Positions 9,015 through 20,041 of a stretch of 64,000 nt of DNA are shown here, piece after piece; within the stretch, counting starts at the first letter, position 1; each line of letters opens with the position of its first letter. Location of the stretch: contig NZ_WODA01000014.1 of NCBI RefSeq assembly GCF_009729855.1, forward strand, positions 94,918 to 158,917, in the 5' to 3' direction. The notes beneath the pieces were generated by a model. It saw only the letters and a list, made by a program, of their open reading frames with translations. It did not search any database and was not told the DNA's origin. Source of the DNA: Agromyces luteolus. Its GTDB lineage: Bacteria > Actinomycetota > Actinomycetes > Actinomycetales > Microbacteriaceae. Position numbers and translations under genes: made by a program.

Positions 9015-9998
9015 ATGAGCACCCTGTCCCGTTATCGCAAGCCCCTGCAGTACGCCTTCGCCCTCGTGGCACTCGCGGCGATCGTGTGGATCGTCGCGGC
9101 CAACTGGGACGCCTTCTCGAGCGCGGTGCTCGGAATGGATCCGTGGTGGCTGCTGGGATCGCTCGTCGCGGGCGCGGTCGCGGTCGTGTTCTCGATGCTC
9201 GCCTGGCGCTCGGTCGTGATCGCGTTCGGCCACCGGGTGACGCGCGCCGACGCCGCGCGGATCATCTTCATCTCGCAGATCGGCAAGTACATCCCGGGCG
9301 GCGTCTGGCCGATCGTGGCCGGCACGGCCCTGGGCATCCGCGCGGGAATCCCGGGACCCATCACCGCGGCGACGATCCTCGTCCAGCTCCTGGTGAGCGT
9401 CGCCACAGGATCCGTCGCGTCGATCGGCGTCCTGTTCGCGTTCCCGCAGCTGCAGGAGTTCGCCTGGCTCATCTGGGCGGCGGCGGCGCTCGGCATCGTC
9501 CTGCTGCTGCCCCCGGTGATGGAGCGGTGGCTCCGTTGGGGGTTCCGATTGATCCGGCGCGCATCGACGCTTCCCGAGTCGATCGGCGCGGCACCGCTCG
9601 GTGCCGCGACGCTGTGGTCGTTCGCCAGCTGGGCGGCGTTCGGCGTGCACCTGTGGTGCGTGGTCTCGGCGACGGTCGGACCCGATCCCGCGCTGATCCT
9701 CATCTCGGTGTCGGCGTTCGCCTTCGCCTGGGTGGTCGGGTTCCTGTTCATCATCGCGCCCGCCGGCGCCGGGGTCCGGGAACTCGTCCTCGGCGTCGTG
9801 CTGGCCTCCAGCGTCGGGTCGGCGGCGTTGCTCGGCATCGTGATCGTCAGTCGCATGATGCTCCTCGTCGTCGATCTCGCCATGTTCGGGGGTGCGCTCC
9901 TCTCGGCCCGGCGCGAGACCGGGGGCGATCCGGCCGCGCTCCCGGACCGACCCGGACCGCGCAGCCCCGACGCACCCGCCGGTGCGCCCGCGGACTAG
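9015..9998 (+). CDS. Flippase-like membrane protein (LPG synthase transmembrane-region/UPF0104 type)
   Basis: The product has 327 residues and about eight membrane helices. FISQIGKYIPGGVWPI and APAGAGVRELVLG are the two signatures of the UPF0104/lysylphosphatidylglycerol synthase transmembrane family. Relatives without the catalytic cytosolic domain, as here, occur widely in polysaccharide and lipid-modification clusters, where a lipid-flipping role is suspected. The C-terminal tail is a short hydrophilic Pro/Asp/Ala-rich stretch. There is no Shine-Dalgarno sequence; a -10 hexamer sits directly in front of the ATG. Confidence 0.8.
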   Translation: MSTLSRYRKPLQYAFALVALAAIVWIVAANWDAFSSAVLGMDPWWLLGSLVAGAVAVVFSMLAWRSVVIAFGHRVTRADAARIIFISQIGKYIPGGVWPIVAGTALGIRAGIPGPITAATILVQLLVSVATGSVASIGVLFAFPQLQEFAWLIWAAAALGIVLLLPPVMERWLRWGFRLIRRASTLPESIGAAPLGAATLWSFASWAAFGVHLWCVVSATVGPDPALILISVSAFAFAWVVGFLFIIAPAGAGVRELVLGVVLASSVGSAALLGIVIVSRMMLLVVDLAMFGGALLSARRETGGDPAALPDRPGPRSPDAPAGAPAD

Positions 9999-10089
9999 CG
10001 GCGCGACCCCCGCCGGGAGGCCGAGGTTCGCCCTCTCCCACCGGGTGTGGAAGGATCGAGTACCCGCCCCGCACACCCGAGAGCCCTGA

Positions 10090-11394
10090 ATGTCCCCGAA
10101 CCGCACGGAATCCTCCGCGCCAGGCGTCGAGGGGGTCATCGCCGACCACCTCGCGATCTGCGACGGCGCGAAGGCGGACGGTCCCAGAGGAACCGTCGTC
10201 TTCTGCGTCTCCACCGACGACCCCGCCGAGGGAAAGGGCGACCTCTTCGTCGCCCTCGGCCTCGCCCGCGCACTCGGTCGCGCCGGGTGGGGCGTACGCC
10301 TCTGGCCCATGGATCGATGGAACGAGCCGCTCCCAGACGCCGACGTCGCCGTCAGCATGATCGAGTCCTTCGTCCCGGGCGGCGTCGCCGCTCGCACCGT
10401 GCTGCTCGGATGGGTCCGCAACTGGACCGAGCGCTGGGTCGAACTGCCGTTCCTCGCCGCATTCGACGGCTTCCTCGCCTCCTCGATCGCCACGGCCGAC
10501 GAGCTGCGGAAGCGCTACGACGGGCCGATCGGCGTGCTCCCGATCGGCGTCGACACCGAACTCTTCGACGGCGTCGCCCCCTCGGCGCGCCCGTCCGACA
10601 TCGTGACGACGGCGAACTTCTGGGGTGCCGAGCGGGAGCTGCAGGAGGCGATCCGCCCGGTGGCGGCGCGCCATCGCGTCGACTGGTACGGCCAGAACGC
10701 GGAGCACCTCGTCCTCCCGGGCGGGGTCCTCCATCGCGGAGCGGTCACGTTCGAGGAGCTCCCCGCCGTGTACGGCTCGGCCAAGCTCGTGCTCGACGAC
10801 CTGATCGAGCCCGCGAAGGCGTTCGGCAACCACAACAGCCGGCTCTTCGAGGCGCTCGCGTGCGGCGCGCTCCCCATCACCAACACCGACGCCGGCCTCG
10901 ACGAGCTCGGGCTCTCCGAGGTCCCGTCGTACGGCGAGCACGCCGCCCTCGTCGACGTCGTCGACGGACTGCTCGACGACGACGAGCGGCGCGCAGCCCT
11001 CGCCGAGCGGCTCCGGTCGATCGTGCGGGATCGGCACTCGTACGCCTCGCGCGCCGAATCGTTCGACGGGTTCCTCGCGCCGATCCGCTCATCGGACCGC
11101 CGGGTCCGTCCTGAGTGGCTGGGGTGGGCGACCGAGGTCCGCGAGTCGCTGCGCGACGCGGAGTTCGCACTCGACGAGACCAGGTCCGGCCTGCACGCCG
11201 AGCAGCAGCGCACCAGGCGCCTTCGGTCCGAACTCGACGAGACGCACGCCCGACTCAACGAGGTGGCCACCCGCCTGAGGGCGATCGAGTCCCATCCGGT
11301 CTATCGCACGATGTCCAAGGCGGCCCGGGTCGCACGGCCGCTTCCGCGCCCTGCTCGGAGGGACGCGCAGGGAAGACCGAATTCGAGCGAATAG
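10090..11394 (+). CDS. CgeB/GT1_2-like glycosyltransferase with C-terminal coiled coil
   Basis: The product has 434 residues. The N-terminal half has a GT-B-like fold (VSTDDPAEGKGDLFVALGLARAL, GVLPIGVDTELF), and the region NHNSRLFEALACGALPITNTDAGLDELG matches the donor-binding C-terminal domain of the group-1-type family PF13524. Residues about 345-400 are charged heptads (RESLRDAEFALDETRSGLH...LRSELDETHARL) predicted to form a coiled coil, followed by ESHPVYRTMSKAARVARPL, a membrane-proximal tail common in surface-glycan transferases. It lies upstream of wzm, and the stop codon forms part of the wzm promoter. The acceptor is unknown. Confidence 0.75.
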   Translation: MSPNRTESSAPGVEGVIADHLAICDGAKADGPRGTVVFCVSTDDPAEGKGDLFVALGLARALGRAGWGVRLWPMDRWNEPLPDADVAVSMIESFVPGGVAARTVLLGWVRNWTERWVELPFLAAFDGFLASSIATADELRKRYDGPIGVLPIGVDTELFDGVAPSARPSDIVTTANFWGAERELQEAIRPVAARHRVDWYGQNAEHLVLPGGVLHRGAVTFEELPAVYGSAKLVLDDLIEPAKAFGNHNSRLFEALACGALPITNTDAGLDELGLSEVPSYGEHAALVDVVDGLLDDDERRAALAERLRSIVRDRHSYASRAESFDGFLAPIRSSDRRVRPEWLGWATEVRESLRDAEFALDETRSGLHAEQQRTRRLRSELDETHARLNEVATRLRAIESHPVYRTMSKAARVARPLPRPARRDAQGRPNSSE

Positions 11395-11397
11395 ACT
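11392..11397 (+). promoter_or_regulatory. -10 element of wzm, overlapping the upstream stop codon
   Basis: TAGACT; its first three bases are the TAG stop of the upstream glycosyltransferase. Nine bases separate it from the ATG of wzm. CTCCTC lies between, which is not a ribosome site. Confidence 0.5.
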
Positions 11398-11406
11398 CTC
11401 CTCGTC

Positions 11407-12324
11407 ATGAGTACCTCCTCCGATGCCGCCGCGATCCGCGCTGCTCGATTCCGCACCCTCTCCGCCCTCCCCATGGAGGAGACCGCCACGGACGGCGGCG
11501 GCTACAGCCTCCTCGGCTCGCTGAAGGAGATCCTCGGTCGGCGCGAGATGCTCGGCCTCATGGTGCGGCGCGACCTCAAGGCCCGGTACAAGGACTCCTC
11601 GCTCGGGTTCTTCTGGTCGCTCGTGCGTCCGCTCACCCAGCTGGCGATCTACTACGTCGTGCTCGGCCAGTTCCTCGGGGCGGCACGGGGCATCCCCGAC
11701 TTCGCGATCTACGTCTTCACCGGCCTCACCGCGTACACGCTCTTCAGTGAGATCGTGCTCGGCGGCGCGGGGTCGATCGTCGGCAACGCGGGGCTCGTGA
11801 AGAAGATCTACCTCCCGCGCGAGATCTTCCCGCTCGCGTCGATCGGGTCGGCGATCTTCAACTTCACCATCCAGCTCGGCATCCTGCTCCTCGCCACGCT
11901 CGTGCTCGGGGCCTTCCCCATCCACCCCGGCCTCGCCTACGTCATCCCGTCGCTCGCGATCCTCCTCGTCTTCGGTGCCGCGCTCGCCCTGCTGCTCGCG
12001 GCGATCAACGTCTTCCTGCGCGACGTGCAGTACCTCATCGAGGTCGTCGTGATGCTGCTGATGTGGGCGTCCCCGATCGTCTACAGCTGGTCCATGGTCA
12101 AGAACGTGGTCCAGCCCTGGGTCCTCGACCTCTACACGAACAACCCGATCACGCTCGCCGTGCTCGGCTTCCAGAAGGCGTTCTGGACGGCCGGCGCCGA
12201 TGCGTCCTACCCCGACGACCTCCTGCTGCGCCAGGGCATCGCGATCCTCGTCGGACTGGTCGGCCTGGTCGCTGCGCACGCGGTGTTCAACCGCATGCAG
12301 GGCGACTTCGCGCAGGCGCTCTAG
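11407..12324 (+). CDS. wzm: ABC-2 type polysaccharide exporter, permease subunit (Wzm/TagG-like)
   Basis: The product has 305 residues and six hydrophobic segments. The cytosolic N-terminus ends in LMVRRDLKARYKDSSLGFFWSLVRPL, the amphipathic entry motif of Wzm/TagG/RfbA permeases. With the Wzt subunit at 13283 it would form the exporter moving lipid-linked polymer across the membrane. The two subunit genes are separated by a rhamnosyltransferase-like gene but read as one operon. Length and topology are normal for the family. Confidence 0.9.
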   Translation: MSTSSDAAAIRAARFRTLSALPMEETATDGGGYSLLGSLKEILGRREMLGLMVRRDLKARYKDSSLGFFWSLVRPLTQLAIYYVVLGQFLGAARGIPDFAIYVFTGLTAYTLFSEIVLGGAGSIVGNAGLVKKIYLPREIFPLASIGSAIFNFTIQLGILLLATLVLGAFPIHPGLAYVIPSLAILLVFGAALALLLAAINVFLRDVQYLIEVVVMLLMWASPIVYSWSMVKNVVQPWVLDLYTNNPITLAVLGFQKAFWTAGADASYPDDLLLRQGIAILVGLVGLVAAHAVFNRMQGDFAQAL

Positions 12325-12335
12325 GTGCACCGGCC

Positions 12336-13235
12336 GTGACCCGCGCGCACGTGACCACGATCGTCGTGGCGTACAACTCGAGCAGCGTCCTGCCGGACCT
12401 GCTCGGGTCCCTCGGGAAGGCGTCGACGGGCGACGTCGACCTCGACGTCCTGGTCGTCGACAACGACAGCCGCGACCGGGAGGCGAGCCGGCGGATCGCC
12501 GAGGCGGACGGAGCGCGCTTCCTCGCGCTCGACCGCAACGTCGGCTACGGCGGCGGGGTCAATGCGGGGGCCGGCACCGTCGCCGAGTCCGACGGGTACC
12601 TGCTCGTGTGCAACGCCGACCTCAGGTTCGAGCAGGGCTCCATCGACGAACTGGTGCGATTCGCGGAGGCCCACCCCGAGGTGGGCGCCCTCGGTCCCGC
12701 GATCCTCAACGAGGACGGCACCGTCTACCCGTCGGCTCGACGGTCCCCCACGCTCCGCGAGGGGATCGGCCATGCGCTGCTCGGCGGGATCGCACCGCGC
12801 AATCCGTGGTCGCGTCGGTACCGGGAGGAATCCGTTCGCACCGATCGTCCGAGGCCGGCGGGGTGGCTCTCGGGCGCCTGCCTGCTGGTCCGCGCCGACC
12901 TGTTCCACCGGCTCGGCGGCTTCGACGAGAGCTACTTCATGTACTTCGAGGACGTCGACCTGGGCGACCGCGTTCGCGCGGCCGGCCACGAGAACATGTA
13001 CGTCCCCGCCGCGAAGGTGACCCACCTCGGCGCGCATTCGACGAGCGAGGTGTCGAGCCGGATGCTCGCGGTCCACCACGACAGCGCCTACCGCTACCTC
13101 TCGCGGCGCTACCCCGCGTGGTGGCAGGCGCCGATTCGTTGGGCGCTTCGGGCCGGGCTGTGGATCCGCCTCCGGTGGATCACGCGCCGGGCCCGACCGA
13201 TCGCGGCCGGCGCCGGACGGACGGCGCACTCCTGA
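12336..13235 (+). CDS. Family 2 glycosyltransferase, rhamnosyltransferase (WbbL)-like
   Basis: The product has 299 residues in one GT-A domain. It has TTIVVAYNSSSVLPDLL, VVDNDSRD (D42 and D44), LDRNVGYGGGVNAGA, NADLRF (the DXD-equivalent, residues 93-97) and FDESYFMYFEDVDLGDRVRAAG. This pattern, with acidic EDVD as probable catalytic region, is typical of WbbL-type dTDP-rhamnosyl transferases and fits the complete rml set nearby. The GTG at 12336 sits eight bases after AGGTG; a second GTG five codons later is possible. The acceptor and linkage cannot be read from sequence. Confidence 0.85.
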   Translation: MTRAHVTTIVVAYNSSSVLPDLLGSLGKASTGDVDLDVLVVDNDSRDREASRRIAEADGARFLALDRNVGYGGGVNAGAGTVAESDGYLLVCNADLRFEQGSIDELVRFAEAHPEVGALGPAILNEDGTVYPSARRSPTLREGIGHALLGGIAPRNPWSRRYREESVRTDRPRPAGWLSGACLLVRADLFHRLGGFDESYFMYFEDVDLGDRVRAAGHENMYVPAAKVTHLGAHSTSEVSSRMLAVHHDSAYRYLSRRYPAWWQAPIRWALRAGLWIRLRWITRRARPIAAGAGRTAHS

Positions 13236-13282
13236 ATCCCCCGCACTTCACCCCCACACACGCAGAAACGGAGCGACTCCGC

Positions 13283-14512
13283 ATGGCCAGCACTGGTTCG
13301 GTCAGCCCGGCCGGGCAGACTCCGGCTCCGGAGGTCATCAGCCTTCGCGACATCTCCAAGCGCTTCGTCATCCGCAAGGACAACTCGCTCAAGGAGCGGC
13401 TCGTCACGCTCGGCCGCGCCGGCCGCCGGCACCGCGAGGAGTTCTGGGCGCTCCGCGGCCTGTCCGCCGACCTCGAGGCCGGGCAGACCGTCGCGCTCAT
13501 CGGCCACAACGGCTCCGGCAAGAGCACGCTGCTGAAGATCATCGGCGGGATCATCGAACCGACGAAGGGCACGGTGCGTCGTCGTGGACGCATCGCGGCC
13601 CTGCTCGAACTGGGCGCCGGATTCCACCCCGACCTCACCGGTCGCGAGAACGTCTTCCTCAACGCCTCGATCCTCGGGATGTCGCAGTCTGAGACCGAGG
13701 CGAGGTTCGACGACATCGTCGCGTTCTCGGGGATCGGCGAGTTCATCGACACGCAGGTCAAGTTCTACTCCTCCGGCATGTACGTGCGACTCGCCTTCGC
13801 CGTCGCCGTGCACACCGACCCCGACATCCTGCTCGTCGACGAGGTGCTCGCCGTCGGCGACGAGGCGTTCCAGCGGAAGTGCCTCGACACGATCAAGCGA
13901 TTCCAGACCGAGGGCCGCACCATCATCCTGGTGACGCATTCGATGGGCCAGGTGTCCGAGCTGGCCGATCGCGCCATCCTGCTGCACCACGGCCAGGTGA
14001 TCCAGGACGGCGATCCGAACGCCGCCATCGCGGCCTTCCGCGACCTGCTCGAGGGCGAACGCCGCGAGCAGGAGCGGGACGCGCCGAGCAATCCGGTGCT
14101 CGAGAACGGCCGGGTCCTGTCGGCGAGCGTCCACGTGGACGGACGCGCGTCCGGGGAGTCGTTCCAGCCGGGAGACGACATCGTCATCACCACGTCGCTC
14201 GAGCACACGACGGGCATCGACGAGTGGGTCTGCGCCGTGCAGATCGACAACGTCATGGGACAACCCGTGTGGGGGACGACCACGCGTCGTGTCGGGCTCG
14301 AGCTCGCCCCGTTGGAGGGCACCCGGACGCTCTCGCTCACGGTCGACGACGCGATGTTCGCGGGCGGGAAGTACTTCGTGAACGTCTCGCTCATGGACTT
14401 CGCCGGGCGGCACCTGCACGACCTCGTCCAGGCCACGAGCTTCAACGTCGCCGACCAGCCGGATGCCGCGGGCTCGGTGTACGCACGTCCCCGATTCACG
14501 GTCGTCGACTGA
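13283..14512 (+). CDS. wzt: ABC polysaccharide exporter, ATPase subunit with C-terminal substrate-recognition domain (Wzt-like)
   Basis: The product has 409 residues. The nucleotide-binding domain has Walker A GHNGSGKST (residues 74-82), the signature FYSSGMYVRLAFAVA (161-175) and Walker B DILLVDE (181-187). The late YSSGM signature is characteristic of Wzt/TagH ATPases. Residues about 265-409 form a beta-sandwich-like Wzt C-terminal domain, which in E. coli O8/O9a Wzt recognises the capped end of the glycan before export. Its presence suggests this polymer also carries a terminal mark. The gene overlaps the next glycosyltransferase by one base (TGATG). Confidence 0.9.
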   Translation: MASTGSVSPAGQTPAPEVISLRDISKRFVIRKDNSLKERLVTLGRAGRRHREEFWALRGLSADLEAGQTVALIGHNGSGKSTLLKIIGGIIEPTKGTVRRRGRIAALLELGAGFHPDLTGRENVFLNASILGMSQSETEARFDDIVAFSGIGEFIDTQVKFYSSGMYVRLAFAVAVHTDPDILLVDEVLAVGDEAFQRKCLDTIKRFQTEGRTIILVTHSMGQVSELADRAILLHHGQVIQDGDPNAAIAAFRDLLEGERREQERDAPSNPVLENGRVLSASVHVDGRASGESFQPGDDIVITTSLEHTTGIDEWVCAVQIDNVMGQPVWGTTTRRVGLELAPLEGTRTLSLTVDDAMFAGGKYFVNVSLMDFAGRHLHDLVQATSFNVADQPDAAGSVYARPRFTVVD

Positions 14513-15342
14513 TGGTCGTGCGCCGGATTCGGCGATTCGGCGCGCGCGTCGCGCGTCGCACCGCACGGGCCCGGCGGACGCTGCTGCTCCGACGCACCCA
14601 GCACGGACGGTTCGGCATGCGGGTGCTCGCGGGCGGTCCCGACGCCGACGCCCTGCCGGTCGTGATGGCGTTGTGGTCGCGTCCCGAACGCGCCGCCGCG
14701 ATCCTCGAGGAACTCGCCGCCCAGGAGGGGACGCCTCCGATCCGGCTGTGCTGGTGGAACAACGCACCGCGTCACGATGCGGCCTACCGCACGGCCGTCC
14801 GTGGTCTGGCCCGGGCGGGCGCGATCGCCGGCATCGAGTACCGGTCGAGCCGGGTCAACATCGGCGGCCTCGCGCGATTCCTGGTGATCCGACGCCTCCG
14901 CCGCCAGGGGTACTCCGGCCCGGTCGTGCTCCTCGACGACGACCAGGTGATCGGAACCGACTTCGTCGCACGGCTCACGGCCGGCTTCGCACCGCGGTCG
15001 GTCCGCGGCGTGTACGCCTTCCGCCAGCACGACTCGTACTGGTCGCGTGAGCCGATCGAGGACGGCGACGCCGCGACCTACGTGGGCACCGGAGGCTGCG
15101 TCGTCGATGCGGCGATCGTCGACGATCCCGCCTTCTTCACGAGCCTCCCGGACCGGTACCGGTTCATCGAGGACCAGTGGATGAGCTTCCGGGCGCGGGT
15201 ACGGGGGTGGACGCTCGCGAAGGCGGACGCCCCGTTCGAGTTCGTGCTCGACGAACGCAACCAGTACCACGGCCTCATCGAGCGCAAGGACGAGTTCTTC
15301 GCCTACCTCTACAACTCGCGGCCAGACCTTCGTCCGAGGTGA
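14512..15342 (+). CDS. Family 2-like glycosyltransferase
   Basis: The product has 276 residues. A basic N-terminus (VVRRIRRFGARVARRTARARR) suggests association with the inner membrane leaflet. The core has VVMALWSRPERAAAILEELAAQ, a strand-like start of a GT-A fold, and VVLLDDDQVIG (D142-D144) as the likely metal-binding DXD. FIEDQWMSFRAR resembles the catalytic-base region of small GT2 enzymes. The start codon overlaps the wzt stop (TGATG), so it is translationally coupled to the exporter. It converges with rmlA, with eight bases between the stops. Exact sugar unknown. Confidence 0.7.
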   Translation: MVVRRIRRFGARVARRTARARRTLLLRRTQHGRFGMRVLAGGPDADALPVVMALWSRPERAAAILEELAAQEGTPPIRLCWWNNAPRHDAAYRTAVRGLARAGAIAGIEYRSSRVNIGGLARFLVIRRLRRQGYSGPVVLLDDDQVIGTDFVARLTAGFAPRSVRGVYAFRQHDSYWSREPIEDGDAATYVGTGGCVVDAAIVDDPAFFTSLPDRYRFIEDQWMSFRARVRGWTLAKADAPFEFVLDERNQYHGLIERKDEFFAYLYNSRPDLRPR

Positions 15343-15350
15343 CCGGGCCC

Positions 15351-16220
15351 TCAGGCCTCCGTCGCGAGCAGGTGCTTCAGGTACTGTCCGTAGCCGCTCT
15401 TGACGAGCGGGGCGGCCAGCTCGCCCAGCCGTGAGTCGTCGATCCAGCCGGCGCGCCAGGCGATCTCCTCGATGCAGCCGATCTTGAACCCCTGTCGGTC
15501 CTCGATGACGCGGACGTACTCCGACGCCTGCATCATCGACTCGAACGTGCCCGTGTCGAGCCAGGCGGTACCGCGGTCGAGCACCTGGACGTTGAGCCTG
15601 CCGGCTTCGAGGTAGCGCTCGTTCACCGTCGAGATCTCGAGCTCCCCGCGCGCGCTCGGCTCGATCGTCTTCGCGATCTCGACCACGTCGTTGTCGTAGA
15701 AGTACAGGCCCGGCACGGCGTAGTTGCTCTTCGGCTCCGCCGGCTTCTCCTCGATCGAGAGCGCCGTGAAGTCCTCGTCGAACTCGACGACGCCGTACGC
15801 CGTGGGGTCGCTGACCTGGTAGGCGAAGATGACGGCGCCCTCGATGTCGTTGTGCTGTCGCAGCGCCGAGCCGAGGCCGGTGCCGTGGAAGATGTTGTCG
15901 CCGAGCACGAGCGCCACCGACTCGTCGCCGATGAACTCCTCGCCGATGATGAACGCCTGCGCGAGGCCGTCGGGCGAGGGCTGCACCGCGTACTCGAGGC
16001 GGATGCCGAGGCCGGAGCCGTCGCCGAGCAGCGCCTTGAACTGGGCGTTGTACTCGGGCGTCGTGATGATGAGGATCTCGTTGATGCCGGCCATCATCAG
16101 CGTCGACAGCGGGTAGTAGATCATCGGCTTGTCGTAGATGGGCATGAGCTGCTTCGAGATGCCCTTGGTGATCGGCCAGAGCCGCGTGCCGGATCCACCG
16201 GCGAGGATGATGCCGCGCAT
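15351..16220 (-). CDS. rmlA: Glucose-1-phosphate thymidylyltransferase
   Basis: The product has 289 residues, normal for RmlA. It catalyses dTTP + glucose-1-phosphate to dTDP-glucose, the first step of dTDP-L-rhamnose synthesis. The nucleotide-binding loop [20 protein letters not shown] (residues 4-23), [23 protein letters not shown] and FVEKP-like [14 protein letters not shown] are all present. rmlC lies three bases upstream in the same operon; rmlB and rmlD are in a separate plus-strand operon less than 2 kb away. Confidence 0.95.
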   Translation of the reverse strand: MRGIILAGGSGTRLWPITKGISKQLMPIYDKPMIYYPLSTLMMAGINEILIITTPEYNAQFKALLGDGSGLGIRLEYAVQPSPDGLAQAFIIGEEFIGDESVALVLGDNIFHGTGLGSALRQHNDIEGAVIFAYQVSDPTAYGVVEFDEDFTALSIEEKPAEPKSNYAVPGLYFYDNDVVEIAKTIEPSARGELEISTVNERYLEAGRLNVQVLDRGTAWLDTGTFESMMQASEYVRVIEDRQGFKIGCIEEIAWRAGWIDDSRLGELAAPLVKSGYGQYLKHLLATEA

Positions 16221-16223
16221 CGG

Positions 16224-16835
16224 TCAGTTCCCCTTGGAGTTCAGCGAGTCGTAGAAGGCGCGAGCGGCCTCCCAGGTGGGCAGCAGTCCGGATGCCGCGG
16301 CCTCGGCGAGGCTCGGAGCGTCGGTGTCCTTCGGCGAGAGCAGCAGGTCGCTCGAGTCGAGCGTGAAGTCCAGCCCGATCTCGCGGTCGAGCGGGTTCAC
16401 GCCGTGCTCGCGTGGCGCGTTGAACGGCGCGGTGACGAGGTAGCTCACGGTCGCGTCGTCGCTCAGCGCGACGAAGCAGTGCCCGAGTCCCTCGGCGATG
16501 TAGATCGCCCGCCGGTCGTGCTCGTCGAGCAGCACCGAGTCCCACTGTCCGAACGTGGGCGAGCCCACGCGGATGTCGATCACGAAGTCGAGGACCGCAC
16601 CGCGGGTCGCCGTGACGTACTTCGCCTGGCTCGGCGGGATGTCGGCGAAGTGGATGCCGCGCACGACGCCGCGCTTGGACACCGAGGTGTTGGCCTGCGC
16701 GAGCGACAGCGGGTGCCCGATCGCCTCCTCGAGGCGATCGAAGCGGTACCACTCGAGGAAGACGCCGCGGTCGTCGCCGAACTGCTTCGGGGTGATCTCG
16801 TAGCTGTCGGGGATCTTCAGTTCGCGGATCTGCAC
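16224..16835 (-). CDS. rmlC: dTDP-4-dehydrorhamnose 3,5-epimerase
   Basis: The product has 203 residues with a cupin fold. It epimerises C3 and C5 of dTDP-4-keto-6-deoxyglucose. Visible signatures are PKQFGDDRGVFLEWY, RGIHF (H62, the family's catalytic base) and the Tyr of SYLVTAPF (Y132, general acid). The start is GTG; an upstream TAGACT sits six bases before it, so the rmlC-rmlA mRNA is probably leaderless. The C-terminal 40 residues end in a helical segment with AARAFYDSLNSKG. Confidence 0.95.
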   Translation of the reverse strand: MQIRELKIPDSYEITPKQFGDDRGVFLEWYRFDRLEEAIGHPLSLAQANTSVSKRGVVRGIHFADIPPSQAKYVTATRGAVLDFVIDIRVGSPTFGQWDSVLLDEHDRRAIYIAEGLGHCFVALSDDATVSYLVTAPFNAPREHGVNPLDREIGLDFTLDSSDLLLSPKDTDAPSLAEAAASGLLPTWEAARAFYDSLNSKGN

Positions 16836-16841
16836 CCCGGA

Positions 16842-16847
16842 AGTCTA
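16842..16847 (-). promoter_or_regulatory. -10 element, leaderless promoter of rmlCA
   Basis: TAGACT on the minus strand with six bases between it and the GTG of rmlC. No ribosome site fits in the gap. Confidence 0.55.
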
Positions 16848-16865
16848 CCCAAGTCGAGCTTTCGG

Positions 16866-19108
<2,243 letters not shown>

Positions 19109-19110
19109 CC

Positions 19111-19959
19111 GTGCGCGTGCTCATCACCGGCGCGAACGGGATGCTGGGCCGGGACCTCCAGTCGGCGCTCGCTGGCCGCGAGGTGACCGCGCTCGGCCGT
19201 GCCGACCTCGACGTGACGGATGCCGCCGCCGTCGCCGCGGCCGTGGCGGGTCATGACGTGGTCGTCAACTGCGCCGCCTACACGAAGGTCGACGACGCCG
19301 AGTCGCACGAGGAGCAGGCCTACGCCGTCAACGCCACCGGCACGGCGAACCTCGCCGCCGCGTGCGCGGCCGTCGGAGCGCGCTTCGCGACCGTCTCCAC
19401 CGACTACGTGTTCGACGGGAACGCGACGGAGCCGTACGCCGAGGACCTCCCCCGCGATCCGATCAACGCCTACGGCCGCACCAAGGCCGCCGGCGAGGAG
19501 CTCGCGCTCGCCGCGCATCCTGACGGCACCTATGTCGTCCGCACGGCCTGGCTGTACGGCGAGCACGGCGCGAACTTCGCGCAGACCATGCTGAACCTCG
19601 CGAGGTCGAAGGACACGTGGTCGGTCGTCGACGACCAGCTCGGCCAGCCCACGTGGACGGCCGACCTCGCGGCGCAGATCGTCCTGCTGCTCGACGCCGA
19701 CGCCCCCGCGGGCGTCTACCACGGCACCAACTCCGGCCAGGCCACCTGGTACGAGTTCGCGAGGGCCGTGCTCGAGGAATCCGGCCTCGACCCCGAGCGG
19801 ATCACGCCGACGGACAGCTCGTCGTTCGTGCGCCCGGCTCCGCGTCCGTCGTACTCGGTGCTCGGGCACGCCGCGTGGGCGGCCGCCGGACTCGCCGAGA
19901 TGCGGCCGTGGCGCGACGCGCTCGCCGACGCGGTCCGCTCCGGCGCGCTCACGGCCTGA
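19111..19959 (+). CDS. rmlD: dTDP-4-dehydrorhamnose reductase
   Basis: The product has 282 residues. It reduces dTDP-4-keto-L-rhamnose to dTDP-L-rhamnose, the last step of the pathway. It has the Rossmann motif ITGANGMLGRDL, VVNCAAYTKVDDAE (RmlD-specific), STDYVFDG and catalytic YGRTK. The start is GTG two bases after rmlB. The full RmlABCD route is therefore encoded in this window, supplying the WbbL-like transferases at 12336 and 21883. Confidence 0.95.
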   Translation: MRVLITGANGMLGRDLQSALAGREVTALGRADLDVTDAAAVAAAVAGHDVVVNCAAYTKVDDAESHEEQAYAVNATGTANLAAACAAVGARFATVSTDYVFDGNATEPYAEDLPRDPINAYGRTKAAGEELALAAHPDGTYVVRTAWLYGEHGANFAQTMLNLARSKDTWSVVDDQLGQPTWTADLAAQIVLLLDADAPAGVYHGTNSGQATWYEFARAVLEESGLDPERITPTDSSSFVRPAPRPSYSVLGHAAWAAAGLAEMRPWRDALADAVRSGALTA

Positions 19960-19993
19960 CCCGCTCGACGCCGACGCACCGAGGTCGTCGCGT

Positions 19994-20029
19994 CGCGGCA
20001 TCCGTCTTCGATACCGAGCGGATGCCGCG
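19994..20029. terminator. Bidirectional hairpin between rmlD and a glycosyltransferase
   Basis: Perfect 11-bp stem CGCGGCATCCG/CGGATGCCGCG with a 14-base loop, between the stops of two convergent genes. No T-tract. The arms contain the GGCATCC/GGATGCC word common in this window. Confidence 0.6.
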
Positions 20030-20041
20030 GCGCGCGTCGCC

